Positions 18,921 through 27,325 of a DNA stretch of 64,000 nt are shown piece after piece. Source of the DNA: Arthrobacter sp. B2a2-09 (GTDB taxonomy: Bacteria; Actinomycetota; Actinomycetes; Actinomycetales; Micrococcaceae); the NCBI RefSeq assembly GCF_027587375.1, contig NZ_JAMXIC010000007.1, forward strand, positions 168,631-232,630, given 5' to 3'. A model generated the notes under the pieces. It saw nothing but the letters and a program-made list of their open reading frames with translations. It was not told the DNA's origin and searched no databases. Position 1 is the stretch's first letter. Each line of letters opens with the position of its first letter. Both the position numbers and the translations under genes were made by a program.

Positions 18921-19676
18921 ATGAGTAAACGGCTAGACGGCAAGACCGCCCTTGTCACGGGGGCAGGCTCCGGCATCGGACTGGCCGTGGCCCAGCGTTT
19001 CGTTGCCGAAGGCGCCCGCGTGTACTTCGCCGACATTAACCTGGATGCCGCGGAGAAGGCTGCCGCTGTCACGGGATCGGCCCTGGCCCGGGCTGTGCGC
19101 ATGGACATCTCGGACGAAGCCAGCGTGACTGCGGCATACGCCGCCGTGGCGGAACGCGGGACGCTCGACGTCGTGGTGGCCAATGCCGGGGTGCAGCTGT
19201 TCGGGCAAGACGCCCGCGTGGGGGACCTGGATCTGGAGGTCTGGGAAAAGACCGTGTCCATCAACCAGCGCGGCGCCTTCCTGACGCTCAAGTACGCAGT
19301 CCGTGCCATGGAAGGTCGCGGAGGATCCATTATTTGCACCGGCAGTCCCACCGCGGTGGTGGCTTGTGGGCAGACCTTCACTGCTTATACGAGTTCCAAA
19401 GCGGGGGTGCATGGCTTGGCCAGGGTCGTCGCCGCGGACTACGCTGCCGCTGGAATCCGGGTCAACACCGTGGTGCCTGGCTACACCGAGACCCCCTTGG
19501 TGCAGACCATCGCGGACGATCCCGTGAGTCGCGCAGGCTTGGTGGACTCCACGATGCTGGGCCGGCCCGGAACCGCGGCCGACGTCGAGGGCATCATGGT
19601 GTTCCTCGCCAGTGACGATTCCGCGTACGCCACGGGTGGGCTGTTCACCGTGGACGGCGGCCTGACGGCGCTCTGA
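18921..19676 (+). CDS. SDR-family dehydrogenase, candidate D-apiose dehydrogenase
   Basis: A classical short-chain dehydrogenase of 251 residues. It has the cofactor motif TGAGSGIG (residues 14-21), ANAGV (near 93), a catalytic Ser near 144, and Tyr-x-x-x-Lys in AYTSSK (about 156-161). The C-terminus TGGLFTVDGG is typical. An acidic residue after beta-2 (FADIN) suggests NAD preference. It has GAGG before the ATG and is 18 bp after apnL, so it is co-transcribed with it. Oxidation of apiose to apionolactone is the step missing from the rest of the cluster, so I infer that role; known ApsD enzymes are, as I recall, of a different fold. Confidence 0.88.
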   Translation: MSKRLDGKTALVTGAGSGIGLAVAQRFVAEGARVYFADINLDAAEKAAAVTGSALARAVRMDISDEASVTAAYAAVAERGTLDVVVANAGVQLFGQDARVGDLDLEVWEKTVSINQRGAFLTLKYAVRAMEGRGGSIICTGSPTAVVACGQTFTAYTSSKAGVHGLARVVAADYAAAGIRVNTVVPGYTETPLVQTIADDPVSRAGLVDSTMLGRPGTAADVEGIMVFLASDDSAYATGGLFTVDGGLTAL

Positions 19677-19693
19677 CGCCCGGGCGCCCGGCT

Positions 19694-19763
19694 CACCCAA
19701 CTGACTCGCAGTAAGTGTCGTTTTGAGGGCCCATAACGACAACTACTGCGAGTCAGTTGGGTG
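19694..19763. repeat. Dispersed palindrome, family A, copy 4
   Basis: Outer CACCCAACTGACTCGCAGTA / TACTGCGAGTCAGTTGGGTG, inner TGTCGTT / AACGACA. It occupies the gap between the converging SDR (ends 19676) and TetR (ends 19766) genes, where it could act as a bidirectional terminator. Confidence 0.94.
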
Positions 19764-19765
19764 GG

Positions 19766-20401
19766 CTAGAAGCTCTCGGTTGTGACGGCGTTCAGGTAGG
19801 CCGCGATTTCGGACGGCATGTCCACGGAATCGTTGTCGAGAAGCCACTGGACCTGCAGCCCGTCCATGAGTGCGATCAGTTGGCGTGCGGCTGCGGTAGG
19901 CGCGACGCCGGGCCGTAGCTTGCCCTCGTCCGCCATGTGCGAGAAGCCCTCGGTCATCAAGCGGCGCACCCGCTCGTACCGTTCAAGAAAGTACTTGTGG
20001 GCCGGGTGTTCGGGGTCGGTGGCTTCCGCGGACAGCACGCAGTACAGCGCCACGAGGCCTGGGATGGTGGTGTTGTACCGGGTCAGATCCACCATGGCGT
20101 GCAGCAAGTCCGCACCCTCGGCATCCACGGCCCCGCTGTAGATTGCGGACTCGTCGTCGCGGAAGGTCAAGAGCGCCTCAAGCAAGGCTTCCTTGCTGGG
20201 AAAGTGGTGCAGGAGCCCGGCTTGCGTCAGGCCCACTTTGTCCGCCACGTCCTTCAGCGAGCCTGAGCGGTAGCCCGAGGATGAAAAGACGTCGAAGGCG
20301 GCCTTCAGGATTTCCTGTCGCCGTGCCTCCGTCTTCGCATAGCTGCCGCGGCGCCCTCGACGCACCGTCTCGGGCTGGATGCCGCCCCCAGTCTCTTTCA
20401 T
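19766..20401 (-). CDS. TetR/AcrR-family transcriptional regulator
   Basis: A 211-residue repressor. The N-terminal helix-turn-helix lies at about residues 24-70, with ILKAAFDVFSSSGYRSGSLKDVA and then VGLTQAGLLHHFPSKEALL. The C-terminal all-helical ligand domain is of normal size. It is transcribed divergently from the glycoside ABC transporter/glycosidase operon, with an inverted repeat in the shared promoter region. TAGGGT lies 6 nt before the ATG with no ribosome site, so the mRNA is probably leaderless. The ligand is likely a glycoside or sugar of that operon; this is inferred from position. Confidence 0.9.
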   Translation of the reverse strand: MKETGGGIQPETVRRGRRGSYAKTEARRQEILKAAFDVFSSSGYRSGSLKDVADKVGLTQAGLLHHFPSKEALLEALLTFRDDESAIYSGAVDAEGADLLHAMVDLTRYNTTIPGLVALYCVLSAEATDPEHPAHKYFLERYERVRRLMTEGFSHMADEGKLRPGVAPTAAARQLIALMDGLQVQWLLDNDSVDMPSEIAAYLNAVTTESF

Positions 20402-20445
20402 GGATCAACCCTAACAACGTCGATTTTGAATAAGTCCATCAATTG

Positions 20446-20459
20446 GTCAACCGCTGTGC
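20446..20459. promoter_or_regulatory. Partial GntR operator site 4
   Basis: ATTGGTCAACCG is followed by a degenerate right half (CTGTGC). The left half is identical to operator sites 1 and 3. It lies in the promoter region shared by the TetR gene and the glycoside operon and could place this operon under the apionate-cluster regulator. Confidence 0.4.
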
Positions 20460-20497
20460 GCATCGTCACATTTCATAACGATTCAAAATATTCTCCT

Positions 20498-20521
20498 AAA
20501 ACCTAGTAGTCGCTAGGTTTT
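20498..20521. promoter_or_regulatory. Candidate TetR operator
   Basis: A perfect inverted repeat AAAACCTAG-N6-CTAGGTTTT, 65 bp before the SBP start codon. Size and location fit a TetR-type operator controlling the transporter operon. Confidence 0.7.
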
Positions 20522-20586
20522 TGATGTTACGGTCTTTCCCAATGGCCGTCCATGGTGGACGCCACTGATCGTGAAAGGGACCAAAG

Positions 20587-22110
20587 ATGTTCCGATCCAA
20601 GCGAATGGCCGCAGTCATTGCGGCTGTTGCCCTGGGGCTCACTGCTTGTGGTGGTGGCGGTGCCGCTGCCCCCCAGGACCAGTCCTCCCAAACCCTGACC
20701 CTGGGCGCGCTGCTGGCGCCCAAGACCTTCGCTGCAAACCAGTCCGAGTTCGCCAACCTGTCGCCGTTCTACCAGGCCGTGTACGACACTTTGATCCGGA
20801 TGAAGCCGGATGGCTCGCTCGTGCCCATGCTGGCCAAAGACTGGAAGTACAACGCGGACAAGACCGTCCTGACGCTCACGCTGCGCGACGACGTCAAGTT
20901 CACCGACGGCACCCCCTTCAACGCCGACGCTGCGAAGCAAAACCTTGAACGCTTCAAGGCCGGCACGTCGCCGGATGCACAATTCATGGCAGCCCTGAAG
21001 ACTGCCAAGGCCGTGGACGCAACCACCCTGGAACTGACCCTGTCCGCCCCGGACCCGGCGTTCCTGAACTACCTGTCCAAGGACGCTTCCTTCATGCAGA
21101 GCCCGGCGTCCTTCGGCAACGCGGACATCGCCACCAAGCCCGTCGGCTCCGGCCCCTATGTGCTGGATACCGCAGCTACCGTGACCGGCACGTCCTACAG
21201 CTATCACCGCAACCCGAATTACTGGGACAAGAGCCTGGTGCACTATGACAACCTGGTCCTGAACGTCTACGGCGACCAGACCTCCCTGCTGAACGCCATC
21301 AAGTCCGGGCAGCTCAACGCGGCCAACACCGCTGACAACAACACGCTCACGGAGATCCAGGCTGCTGGCTACAAGGTCAATCCACTCCAGCTGAACTGGG
21401 CAGGCCTCATCCTGTTTGACCGGGCCGGTACCACCAACCCCGCGCTCAAGGACGTCCGCGTCCGCCAGGCACTCAACTACGCCTTCGACACCAAGGCGAT
21501 GCTGCAGTCAATCGGCCAGGGCTATGGCGAGCTGACCACCCAGGTGTTCCCGCCGTCGTCGGCTGCTTATGACAAGTCCCTGGACTCCCGCTATGCCTTC
21601 AATCCCGCCAAGGCCAAGGAATTGCTCGCCCAGGCCGGCTACGCCAGCGGGTTGACCCTGAAGCTGCCGTCCTCCGCACTCATGGGCAACACCCTCCCTG
21701 CGCTGATCACCCAGCAGCTCAAGGACGTCGGCATCACGGCGGAGTTCACGGACACCGGCAACAACTTCATCGCCGACCTCCTGGCACCGAAGTACGGCGT
21801 GAGCTACATGATCCTGGAGCAGCAGTCCGACTGGCAGCTGATCAACATGAAGATCGCGCCCAAAGCCCCCTGGAACCCGTATAAGTACGAGGACCCGAAG
21901 GTGGACGAGCTGATCAACAAGATCCACGTCGGTTCCACGGATGAGCAGACGGCCGCTGCCAAGGAACTGAACAAGTACATCGTGGAGCAGGCCTGGTTCG
22001 CTCCGTGGTACCGCCCGCAGTCCAGCTTCGTCACCGACGCCAAGACCAAGGTTGAGGTCCAGACGGGTAACGCCTACCCGTTCATCTGGTCCTTCTCTCC
22101 CGCCTCCTAG
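20587..22110 (+). CDS. ABC transporter substrate-binding lipoprotein, family 5
   Basis: A 507-residue solute-binding protein of the peptide/oligosaccharide/nickel class. A signal peptide ends in LTACGGGG; Cys21 would be lipidated and anchor the protein outside the membrane. Family features include DGSLVPMLAKDWKYNADKTVLTLTLRDDVKF (spanning 75-105) and VGSGPYVL near 182. It is followed by a stem-loop and then the two permeases and ATPases. Family-5 proteins often bind oligosaccharides or glycosides in actinobacteria, and the five downstream glycosidases point that way. AAAGGGA precedes the ATG. Peptide binding is the alternative. Confidence 0.9.
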   Translation: MFRSKRMAAVIAAVALGLTACGGGGAAAPQDQSSQTLTLGALLAPKTFAANQSEFANLSPFYQAVYDTLIRMKPDGSLVPMLAKDWKYNADKTVLTLTLRDDVKFTDGTPFNADAAKQNLERFKAGTSPDAQFMAALKTAKAVDATTLELTLSAPDPAFLNYLSKDASFMQSPASFGNADIATKPVGSGPYVLDTAATVTGTSYSYHRNPNYWDKSLVHYDNLVLNVYGDQTSLLNAIKSGQLNAANTADNNTLTEIQAAGYKVNPLQLNWAGLILFDRAGTTNPALKDVRVRQALNYAFDTKAMLQSIGQGYGELTTQVFPPSSAAYDKSLDSRYAFNPAKAKELLAQAGYASGLTLKLPSSALMGNTLPALITQQLKDVGITAEFTDTGNNFIADLLAPKYGVSYMILEQQSDWQLINMKIAPKAPWNPYKYEDPKVDELINKIHVGSTDEQTAAAKELNKYIVEQAWFAPWYRPQSSFVTDAKTKVEVQTGNAYPFIWSFSPAS

Positions 22111-22120
22111 CGGACAGCCG

Positions 22121-22164
22121 CCGGGACCGGGCCACTCGCTGACCAAGCGGTGGCCCGGTCCCGG
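22121..22164 (+). other. Intercistronic stem-loop after the SBP gene
   Basis: A perfect 15-bp stem CCGGGACCGGGCCAC / GTGGCCCGGTCCCGG with a 14-nt loop, between the SBP and permease genes. Such hairpins stabilise the upstream SBP message or attenuate the downstream genes, giving excess binding protein. Confidence 0.75.
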
Positions 22165-22196
22165 TGGCCCCAGGAACCTTCCCCTAAGGAACTTCG

Positions 22197-23138
22197 ATGT
22201 ACCGTTTCGTGCTGCGGCGCCTGCTCTCGGGCGTCCTCCTGCTGTTCGTCATTACAACGGTCGCCTACTTGCTGCTGTACGCGGGCGGCGGCGACATCGC
22301 CCGCCGCATTGTGGGCCCAACAGCCAGCCAGGCCCAGGTGACACTGAAAGCCTCCCAGCTAGGCCTGGACCGCCCGCTCGTGGTCCAGTACTGGGATTGG
22401 CTCACCCACGCCCTCACCGGTGACCTCGGACGCTCGTGGTTCAACGGCCAGCTGGTCACCACCGGCGTCACGAGCCGGGTGTCCGTGACCCTCTCCCTGG
22501 TGTTGGGCGCCACCATCATCGCCGCGGTGATCTCGGTGGTCATAGCTGTCCTGGCCGCAGTGCGCCGGGGCTGGGTGGACCGCGTGGTCCAGTTCGTGGG
22601 CGTTCTGGGCTTCGCGATTCCCGGCTTCCTTATCGCCTTGGGGCTCGTGTCCTTGTTCGCTTTGAACCTCAAGTGGTTCAAGGCCACCGGTTATGTACCG
22701 ATCACGACGTCGTTCAGCGGCTGGGCGGCCACCGTTACCTTGCCGATCATCGCCCTTTCGATCGGCTGCATCGCCTCGGTGGTCCAGCAGGTTCGCGGTT
22801 CCCTGATCGATGCCCTCCGCCAGGATTATGTCCGCACGCTCCGGGCCCGCGGCCTCTCCTTCAACCGGGTGGTGTACAGGCACGTGCTGCGCAACGCCGG
22901 CGGTCCCGCCCTGGCAGTCCTCGCGGTCCAGTTCATCGGCCTGCTCGGCGGTGCCGTGATCGTTGAACAGATCTTCGCCCTGCCCGGCCTCGGGCAGATT
23001 GCCGTTGCCGCCACCAGCCAGGGGGACATCCCGGTGGTGATGGGCGTCGTCGTCGCCACCGCTGCCATCGTGGTGATCGTCAACCTCATCATCGACCTCG
23101 CCCAAGGCTGGCTCAACCCGAAAGTTCGGCTGTCATGA
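22197..23138 (+). CDS. ABC transporter permease (DppB-like)
   Basis: A 313-residue inner-membrane permease with six predicted helices. The N-terminal MYRFVLRRLLSGVLLLFVIT is followed by the periplasmic loop and the LDRPLVVQYWDWL segment (near 59-71) characteristic of DppB proteins. The EAA-type loop is 'ALRQDYVRTLRARGLSFNRVVYRH' (within 203-226). AAGGAA precedes the ATG. Its stop overlaps the start of the next gene, so the transporter is translationally coupled. It pairs with the DppC half of the following fusion to form the channel for the ligand of the upstream SBP. Confidence 0.92.
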   Translation: MYRFVLRRLLSGVLLLFVITTVAYLLLYAGGGDIARRIVGPTASQAQVTLKASQLGLDRPLVVQYWDWLTHALTGDLGRSWFNGQLVTTGVTSRVSVTLSLVLGATIIAAVISVVIAVLAAVRRGWVDRVVQFVGVLGFAIPGFLIALGLVSLFALNLKWFKATGYVPITTSFSGWAATVTLPIIALSIGCIASVVQQVRGSLIDALRQDYVRTLRARGLSFNRVVYRHVLRNAGGPALAVLAVQFIGLLGGAVIVEQIFALPGLGQIAVAATSQGDIPVVMGVVVATAAIVVIVNLIIDLAQGWLNPKVRLS

Positions 23139-24985
23139 TCGACACTTCCATCGCACTGCCCACCCAGGCAGCCAAAGTCTCCTTGTTCCGCAAGCTCCTC
23201 ACGAACCCCACCGGCGCCGCATCCATGCTGATCCTCGCGCTCGTGGCGTTGGCCGCCGTGCTGGCACCTGTGCTCGCAACGCATGATCCGAGCCTGGCCA
23301 GCCTGCAGTCGGTCCTGGCCAAGTCCGGCCCGGACCACGTGCTCGGTGCGGACAGCGCCGGGCGCGATGTCTTCAGCCGGCTGCTCTTCGCGGGACAGTT
23401 CAGCCTGGCCGGGGCACTGTTGGCGCTCGTGGTCGCGGTCGCGATCGGTGTGACCGGGGGCTTGGTTGCCGGGTACTACGGCGGCTGGTTCGATTCGGTC
23501 TCCTCCTGGCTCACCGGCCTGCTCATGGCAATGCCGGGCATCGTCATCCTGCTGGCCGCACGGGCCGTCGTCGGACCATCGATGTGGTTGTCCATGATGA
23601 TCTTCGGCGTCCTGCTTTCCCCGGCCTACTTCCGGCTGGTCTACGCCTGCGTGACGGCGGTGCGCAACGAACTGTACGTGGACGCGGCACGGGTCTCCGG
23701 GCTCAGCGATTTCCGGATCATCGGCCGCCACATTCTCACCGTGGTGCGCGCGCCCGTCATCATTCAGTCCGCCATGGTCCTTGGCATCGCCATCGCCATC
23801 CAGGCCGGCCTGGAATTCCTTGGCCTGGGCGACCTGAACATCCCCACATGGGGGAGCATGCTCAACGACGGCTTCATCAACCTCTACAAGGCACCCACCC
23901 TCGTGCTGTGGCCAAGCCTCGTCCTCGGCGTCGTCTGCATTGCGCTCACGCTACTGGCCAACGCGATGCGCGACGAACTCGAGCGCAGCCGCGGGCCGGT
24001 CAAGCGCCGCCGCAAGGGGGCCGCGCTCGTCGACGCCGCAGAAGCCGCCGCCAAGCGTGGCGAGCCTGCCGTGGTGCATCCCGAGGCGCCCGCCGATGAA
24101 CACAGTGGCAGCGCTGGTGAGATCCTCCTGGAGGTCACCGACCTGGGCGTCGGCTACGACCAGCCCGACGGTTCCACCACCCATGTGGTCAACCACGTGG
24201 GCCTCACGGTCCGCCGCGGTGAAGTCCACGGACTGGTGGGCGAGTCCGGCTCGGGCAAGACCCAGACCGCTTTCTCCATCCTCCGGCTCCTGCCGCAGGG
24301 CGGACGAGTCACCGGCGGCTCCATCGTGTTTGACGGCACGGACCTGGCCCGACTCTCCGAGAAGGAAATGACGAAGGTCCGCGGCCAGCGCATCGCCTAC
24401 ATTCCCCAGGAACCCATGAGCAACCTGGACGCCGCGTTCACCATCGGCAGCCAGCTCATGGAGCCCATGCGCGTATGCCTGGGCATCTCGAAGGCGGAAG
24501 CCCGGAAACGCGCACTGGCACTGCTGGCCAAAGTGGGGATTCCGAACCCCGAGCGGACCTTCAACGCCTACCCGCATGAAATCTCCGGAGGCATGGCCCA
24601 GCGGGTGCTGATCGCCGGCGCGGTCTCCTGCGAACCGGACCTGCTCATCGCGGACGAGCCCACCACGGCACTGGACGTCACGGTGCAGGCCGAAGTGCTC
24701 GACCTGCTGCGCGAACTCCAGGACGAGCTGAAAATGGGCGTCATCCTGGTAACCCACAACTTCGGTGTCGTCGCCGACCTGTGCGACCGGGTGACCGTGA
24801 TGCAGACGGGCCGCGTCGTGGAAACCGGACCCGTCCGGAGCATCTTCAATGACGCCCGCCACCCCTATACCCAGCAGCTGCTCGAAGCGATCCTCGAGGA
24901 CGCGGCACCACGCGGCCCCTTCACGAACAGTGGCCCCCTCACAAGCAGTGCAACCCTCACCAGCCTGACAGGAGTGAAGCCATGA
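23135..24985 (+). CDS. ABC transporter permease-ATPase fusion (DppC-DppD)
   Basis: A 616-residue fusion. Residues about 1-280 form a DppC-like permease with HDPSLASL and DSAGRDVFSRL near 50-75 and an EAA-type loop near 185. Residues about 325-590 are an ATPase with Walker A GESGSGKT, the Q-loop IPQEPMSNLD, signature ISGGMAQR and Walker B LLIADEPTTALD. Such fusions are frequent in actinobacterial peptide-type transporters, so I do not see an error. It overlaps the preceding and following genes by 4 bp each. The junction (about 285-325) is charged and alanine-rich, as expected for a linker. Confidence 0.92.
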   Translation: MIDTSIALPTQAAKVSLFRKLLTNPTGAASMLILALVALAAVLAPVLATHDPSLASLQSVLAKSGPDHVLGADSAGRDVFSRLLFAGQFSLAGALLALVVAVAIGVTGGLVAGYYGGWFDSVSSWLTGLLMAMPGIVILLAARAVVGPSMWLSMMIFGVLLSPAYFRLVYACVTAVRNELYVDAARVSGLSDFRIIGRHILTVVRAPVIIQSAMVLGIAIAIQAGLEFLGLGDLNIPTWGSMLNDGFINLYKAPTLVLWPSLVLGVVCIALTLLANAMRDELERSRGPVKRRRKGAALVDAAEAAAKRGEPAVVHPEAPADEHSGSAGEILLEVTDLGVGYDQPDGSTTHVVNHVGLTVRRGEVHGLVGESGSGKTQTAFSILRLLPQGGRVTGGSIVFDGTDLARLSEKEMTKVRGQRIAYIPQEPMSNLDAAFTIGSQLMEPMRVCLGISKAEARKRALALLAKVGIPNPERTFNAYPHEISGGMAQRVLIAGAVSCEPDLLIADEPTTALDVTVQAEVLDLLRELQDELKMGVILVTHNFGVVADLCDRVTVMQTGRVVETGPVRSIFNDARHPYTQQLLEAILEDAAPRGPFTNSGPLTSSATLTSLTGVKP

Positions 24986-25842
24986 CCGAAACACTGCTCG
25001 ACGTCCGGGACGTCGTCGTCGAATATCCCCTCAAGGGCTTCCGGAAGGAACCGTTCAAGGCCCTCAAGGGCGTCTCCCTGGACATCCGCCCCGGCGAGAC
25101 CGTGGGCCTGGTGGGGGAGTCGGGCTCCGGCAAGACCACTCTGGGCCGCGCCGTGCTCGGGCTCGCCCCGGTCACCGGGGGAAGCATCAAATACCGGGGC
25201 CAGGAAATCTCCAAAGCCACCCGCGCCCAGCGCAAGGAGCTCAGCCACGAGATCCAGGTGGTGTTCCAGGACCCGTACACTTCGCTGAACCCGTCCATGA
25301 CCATCGAGCAGATCCTCACCGAGCCGCTCACCGTCCGGAAAGTGGAACGCCAGGCCGCCAACAAGCGGGTCGCCGAGCTGCTGGACCAGGTCAGGTTGCC
25401 GCACGGCGCCGCCCACCGGCTGCCGCGCGAGTTCTCCGGCGGGCAACGCCAACGCATCGCCATCGCCCGGGCCCTGGCCCTGGACCCGAAGCTGATCGTG
25501 TGCGACGAACCCGTCTCGGCCCTGGACCTCTCCACCCAGGCCACGGTGCTGGACCTTTTCATCGAGATCCAGGAACGCACCGGCGTCGCCTACCTCTTTG
25601 TCTCCCACGACCTCGCCGTAGTCCGCCACCTCAGCCACCGCGTGGCAGTGATGTATCACGGCGAAATCGTGGAATGGGGCGACGGCGAGCAAGTCACCGG
25701 AGAACCGGAGCATCCCTACACCCAGCGACTCTTCATGGCCGCCCCGGTCCCGGACCCGGACCGGCAAGCCCAACGCCGGGCCGACCGCCTGCGCCTGCTG
25801 GACATCCAGCACCAGCAGAACGTCCAAGCCGGCGTGGCCTGA
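24982..25842 (+). CDS. ABC transporter ATP-binding protein (DppF-like)
   Basis: A 286-residue ATPase. Walker A GESGSGKTTLG is near residue 46, the Q-loop VFQDPYTSLNPSMT is near 93, the signature is FSGGQRQRIAIAR, and Walker B is LIVCDEPVSALD with the H-loop FVSHDLAVV. The C-terminal extension HPYTQRLFMAAPVPDPD matches the oligopeptide_HPY tail of this class. It overlaps the fusion gene by 4 bp. It completes an SBP-BC-DF transporter; the GH1 gene starts 52 bp downstream with AAAGG before its ATG. Confidence 0.93.
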   Translation: MTETLLDVRDVVVEYPLKGFRKEPFKALKGVSLDIRPGETVGLVGESGSGKTTLGRAVLGLAPVTGGSIKYRGQEISKATRAQRKELSHEIQVVFQDPYTSLNPSMTIEQILTEPLTVRKVERQAANKRVAELLDQVRLPHGAAHRLPREFSGGQRQRIAIARALALDPKLIVCDEPVSALDLSTQATVLDLFIEIQERTGVAYLFVSHDLAVVRHLSHRVAVMYHGEIVEWGDGEQVTGEPEHPYTQRLFMAAPVPDPDRQAQRRADRLRLLDIQHQQNVQAGVA

Positions 25843-25894
25843 CGCAACGCAAGCCCCACCTTCAGACCAACACAGACACACGAAAGGCGAGCCC

Positions 25895-27325
25895 ATGACG
25901 CAGCCGCCACTGTCCGCGAGCCCGGAACTCTCCCCAGCTGCCACTTTCCCCGCCGACTTCGCCTGGGGCGTGGCCACCGCCGCGTACCAGATCGAAGGTG
26001 CCGTCAACGAGGGCGGCCGCGGCCAGAGCATCTGGGACACTTTCTCCCACCAGCCGGGCACCACCATCCACGGTGACAACGGGGACATCGCCTGCGACCA
26101 CTTCCATCGCTGGGAAGCCGATCTTGACCTCATGGCTGAGCTGGGCATTCCGTCCTACCGGCTGTCCTTGTCCTGGTCCCGCCTGCAGCCCACAGGCGTC
26201 GGTCCGCTCAACCCTGAAGGCGTGCGCTTCTACCGGGACCTGCTGGCGGGCTGCGCCGCCCGCGGTATCACTCCGTACGTAACGCTCTACCACTGGGACC
26301 TGCCGCAAGCACTGCAGGACGACGGCGGCTGGCCGGCGCGACATACTGCCTACCGGTTCGGGGAGTACTCCGGACTCGTGGCCGAGGCCCTGGGCGACCT
26401 CGCCGAGCACTGGATCACCATCAACGAGCCGATGTGCGCGGCCTTCCTTGGCCACTCCTGGGGCATGCAGGCCCCGGGCTTCAAGGACGACCGTCTTGCC
26501 GTGCGCGCAGCCCATCACTTGCTCCTGGCCCACGGCCTGGCGCTGGCCGAATTCCGTGCCCGCCGCCCTGAAGCCAAGGTGGGCATCACCAACATCATCG
26601 GCAACCTCAACCCGGCCAGCGACTCCGAAGCCGACCGCAAGGCTACGGAATACTGGGACGCCGTCAGCAACCGGATCTTCCTAAACCCCGTCTACCGAGG
26701 CCGTTACGCCGAATCCACCATCGCTGTCTATGGCCAGTACGGACTGACGGCCACCGGCGAGGGGGCCTCGGCAGAAGACCTGGTCCAGCCCGGGGACTTG
26801 GCCATCATCTCGGCACCTGGCGACTTTGCCGGGATCAACCACTACACCAACATGCTGGTTTCCGCGGACGAAGCAGCCCCGGGAGGGGCAAGCTGGACGC
26901 ACGTGCTGCCGGCGCCGTCGTCGTTCGGTTGGTCCAATACGCCCAGGGCACTCAAGGCAGTACTCAAGCGGGTCGCCGCCGAGTACACCTCCCTTCCGCT
27001 GTACGTCACGGAAAACGGCGCGACGTTCCACGACTACGTGGACCCGAACGGCGAGGTCCGCGACCCCGAACGCATCGACTACCTGCACGGCTACATTTCG
27101 GCGGTGGGCGAGGCCATCGCCGACGGCGTGGACGTCCGCGGCTACTTCGCATGGTCCTTCATGGACAACTTCGAATGGGCCGAAGGCTACGACAAGCGCT
27201 TCGGCCTGGTCTACGTGGACTATGGCACCCAGGCCCGCATCCCCAAGTGGAGCGCGTACTGGTACCGGGACATCATTGCCGCCCAACGCTCAGTAGCCGC
27301 AGTCACCACGGGTGCCACCGCATGA
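25895..27325 (+). CDS. Beta-glucosidase, family GH1
   Basis: A 476-residue GH1 enzyme that hydrolyses beta-D-glucosides with retention, probably in the cytoplasm because no signal peptide is present. Substrate-pocket motif WGVATAAYQIEGA is near residues 27-39. The acid/base is Glu178 in ITINEPM and the nucleophile is Glu373 in VTENGA. WSFMDNFEWAEGY near residues 422-434 completes the aglycone/glycone site. It would act on imported aryl or oligosaccharide beta-glucosides. The stop codon overlaps the GH3 start as ATGA. Confidence 0.95.
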   Translation: MTQPPLSASPELSPAATFPADFAWGVATAAYQIEGAVNEGGRGQSIWDTFSHQPGTTIHGDNGDIACDHFHRWEADLDLMAELGIPSYRLSLSWSRLQPTGVGPLNPEGVRFYRDLLAGCAARGITPYVTLYHWDLPQALQDDGGWPARHTAYRFGEYSGLVAEALGDLAEHWITINEPMCAAFLGHSWGMQAPGFKDDRLAVRAAHHLLLAHGLALAEFRARRPEAKVGITNIIGNLNPASDSEADRKATEYWDAVSNRIFLNPVYRGRYAESTIAVYGQYGLTATGEGASAEDLVQPGDLAIISAPGDFAGINHYTNMLVSADEAAPGGASWTHVLPAPSSFGWSNTPRALKAVLKRVAAEYTSLPLYVTENGATFHDYVDPNGEVRDPERIDYLHGYISAVGEAIADGVDVRGYFAWSFMDNFEWAEGYDKRFGLVYVDYGTQARIPKWSAYWYRDIIAAQRSVAAVTTGATA

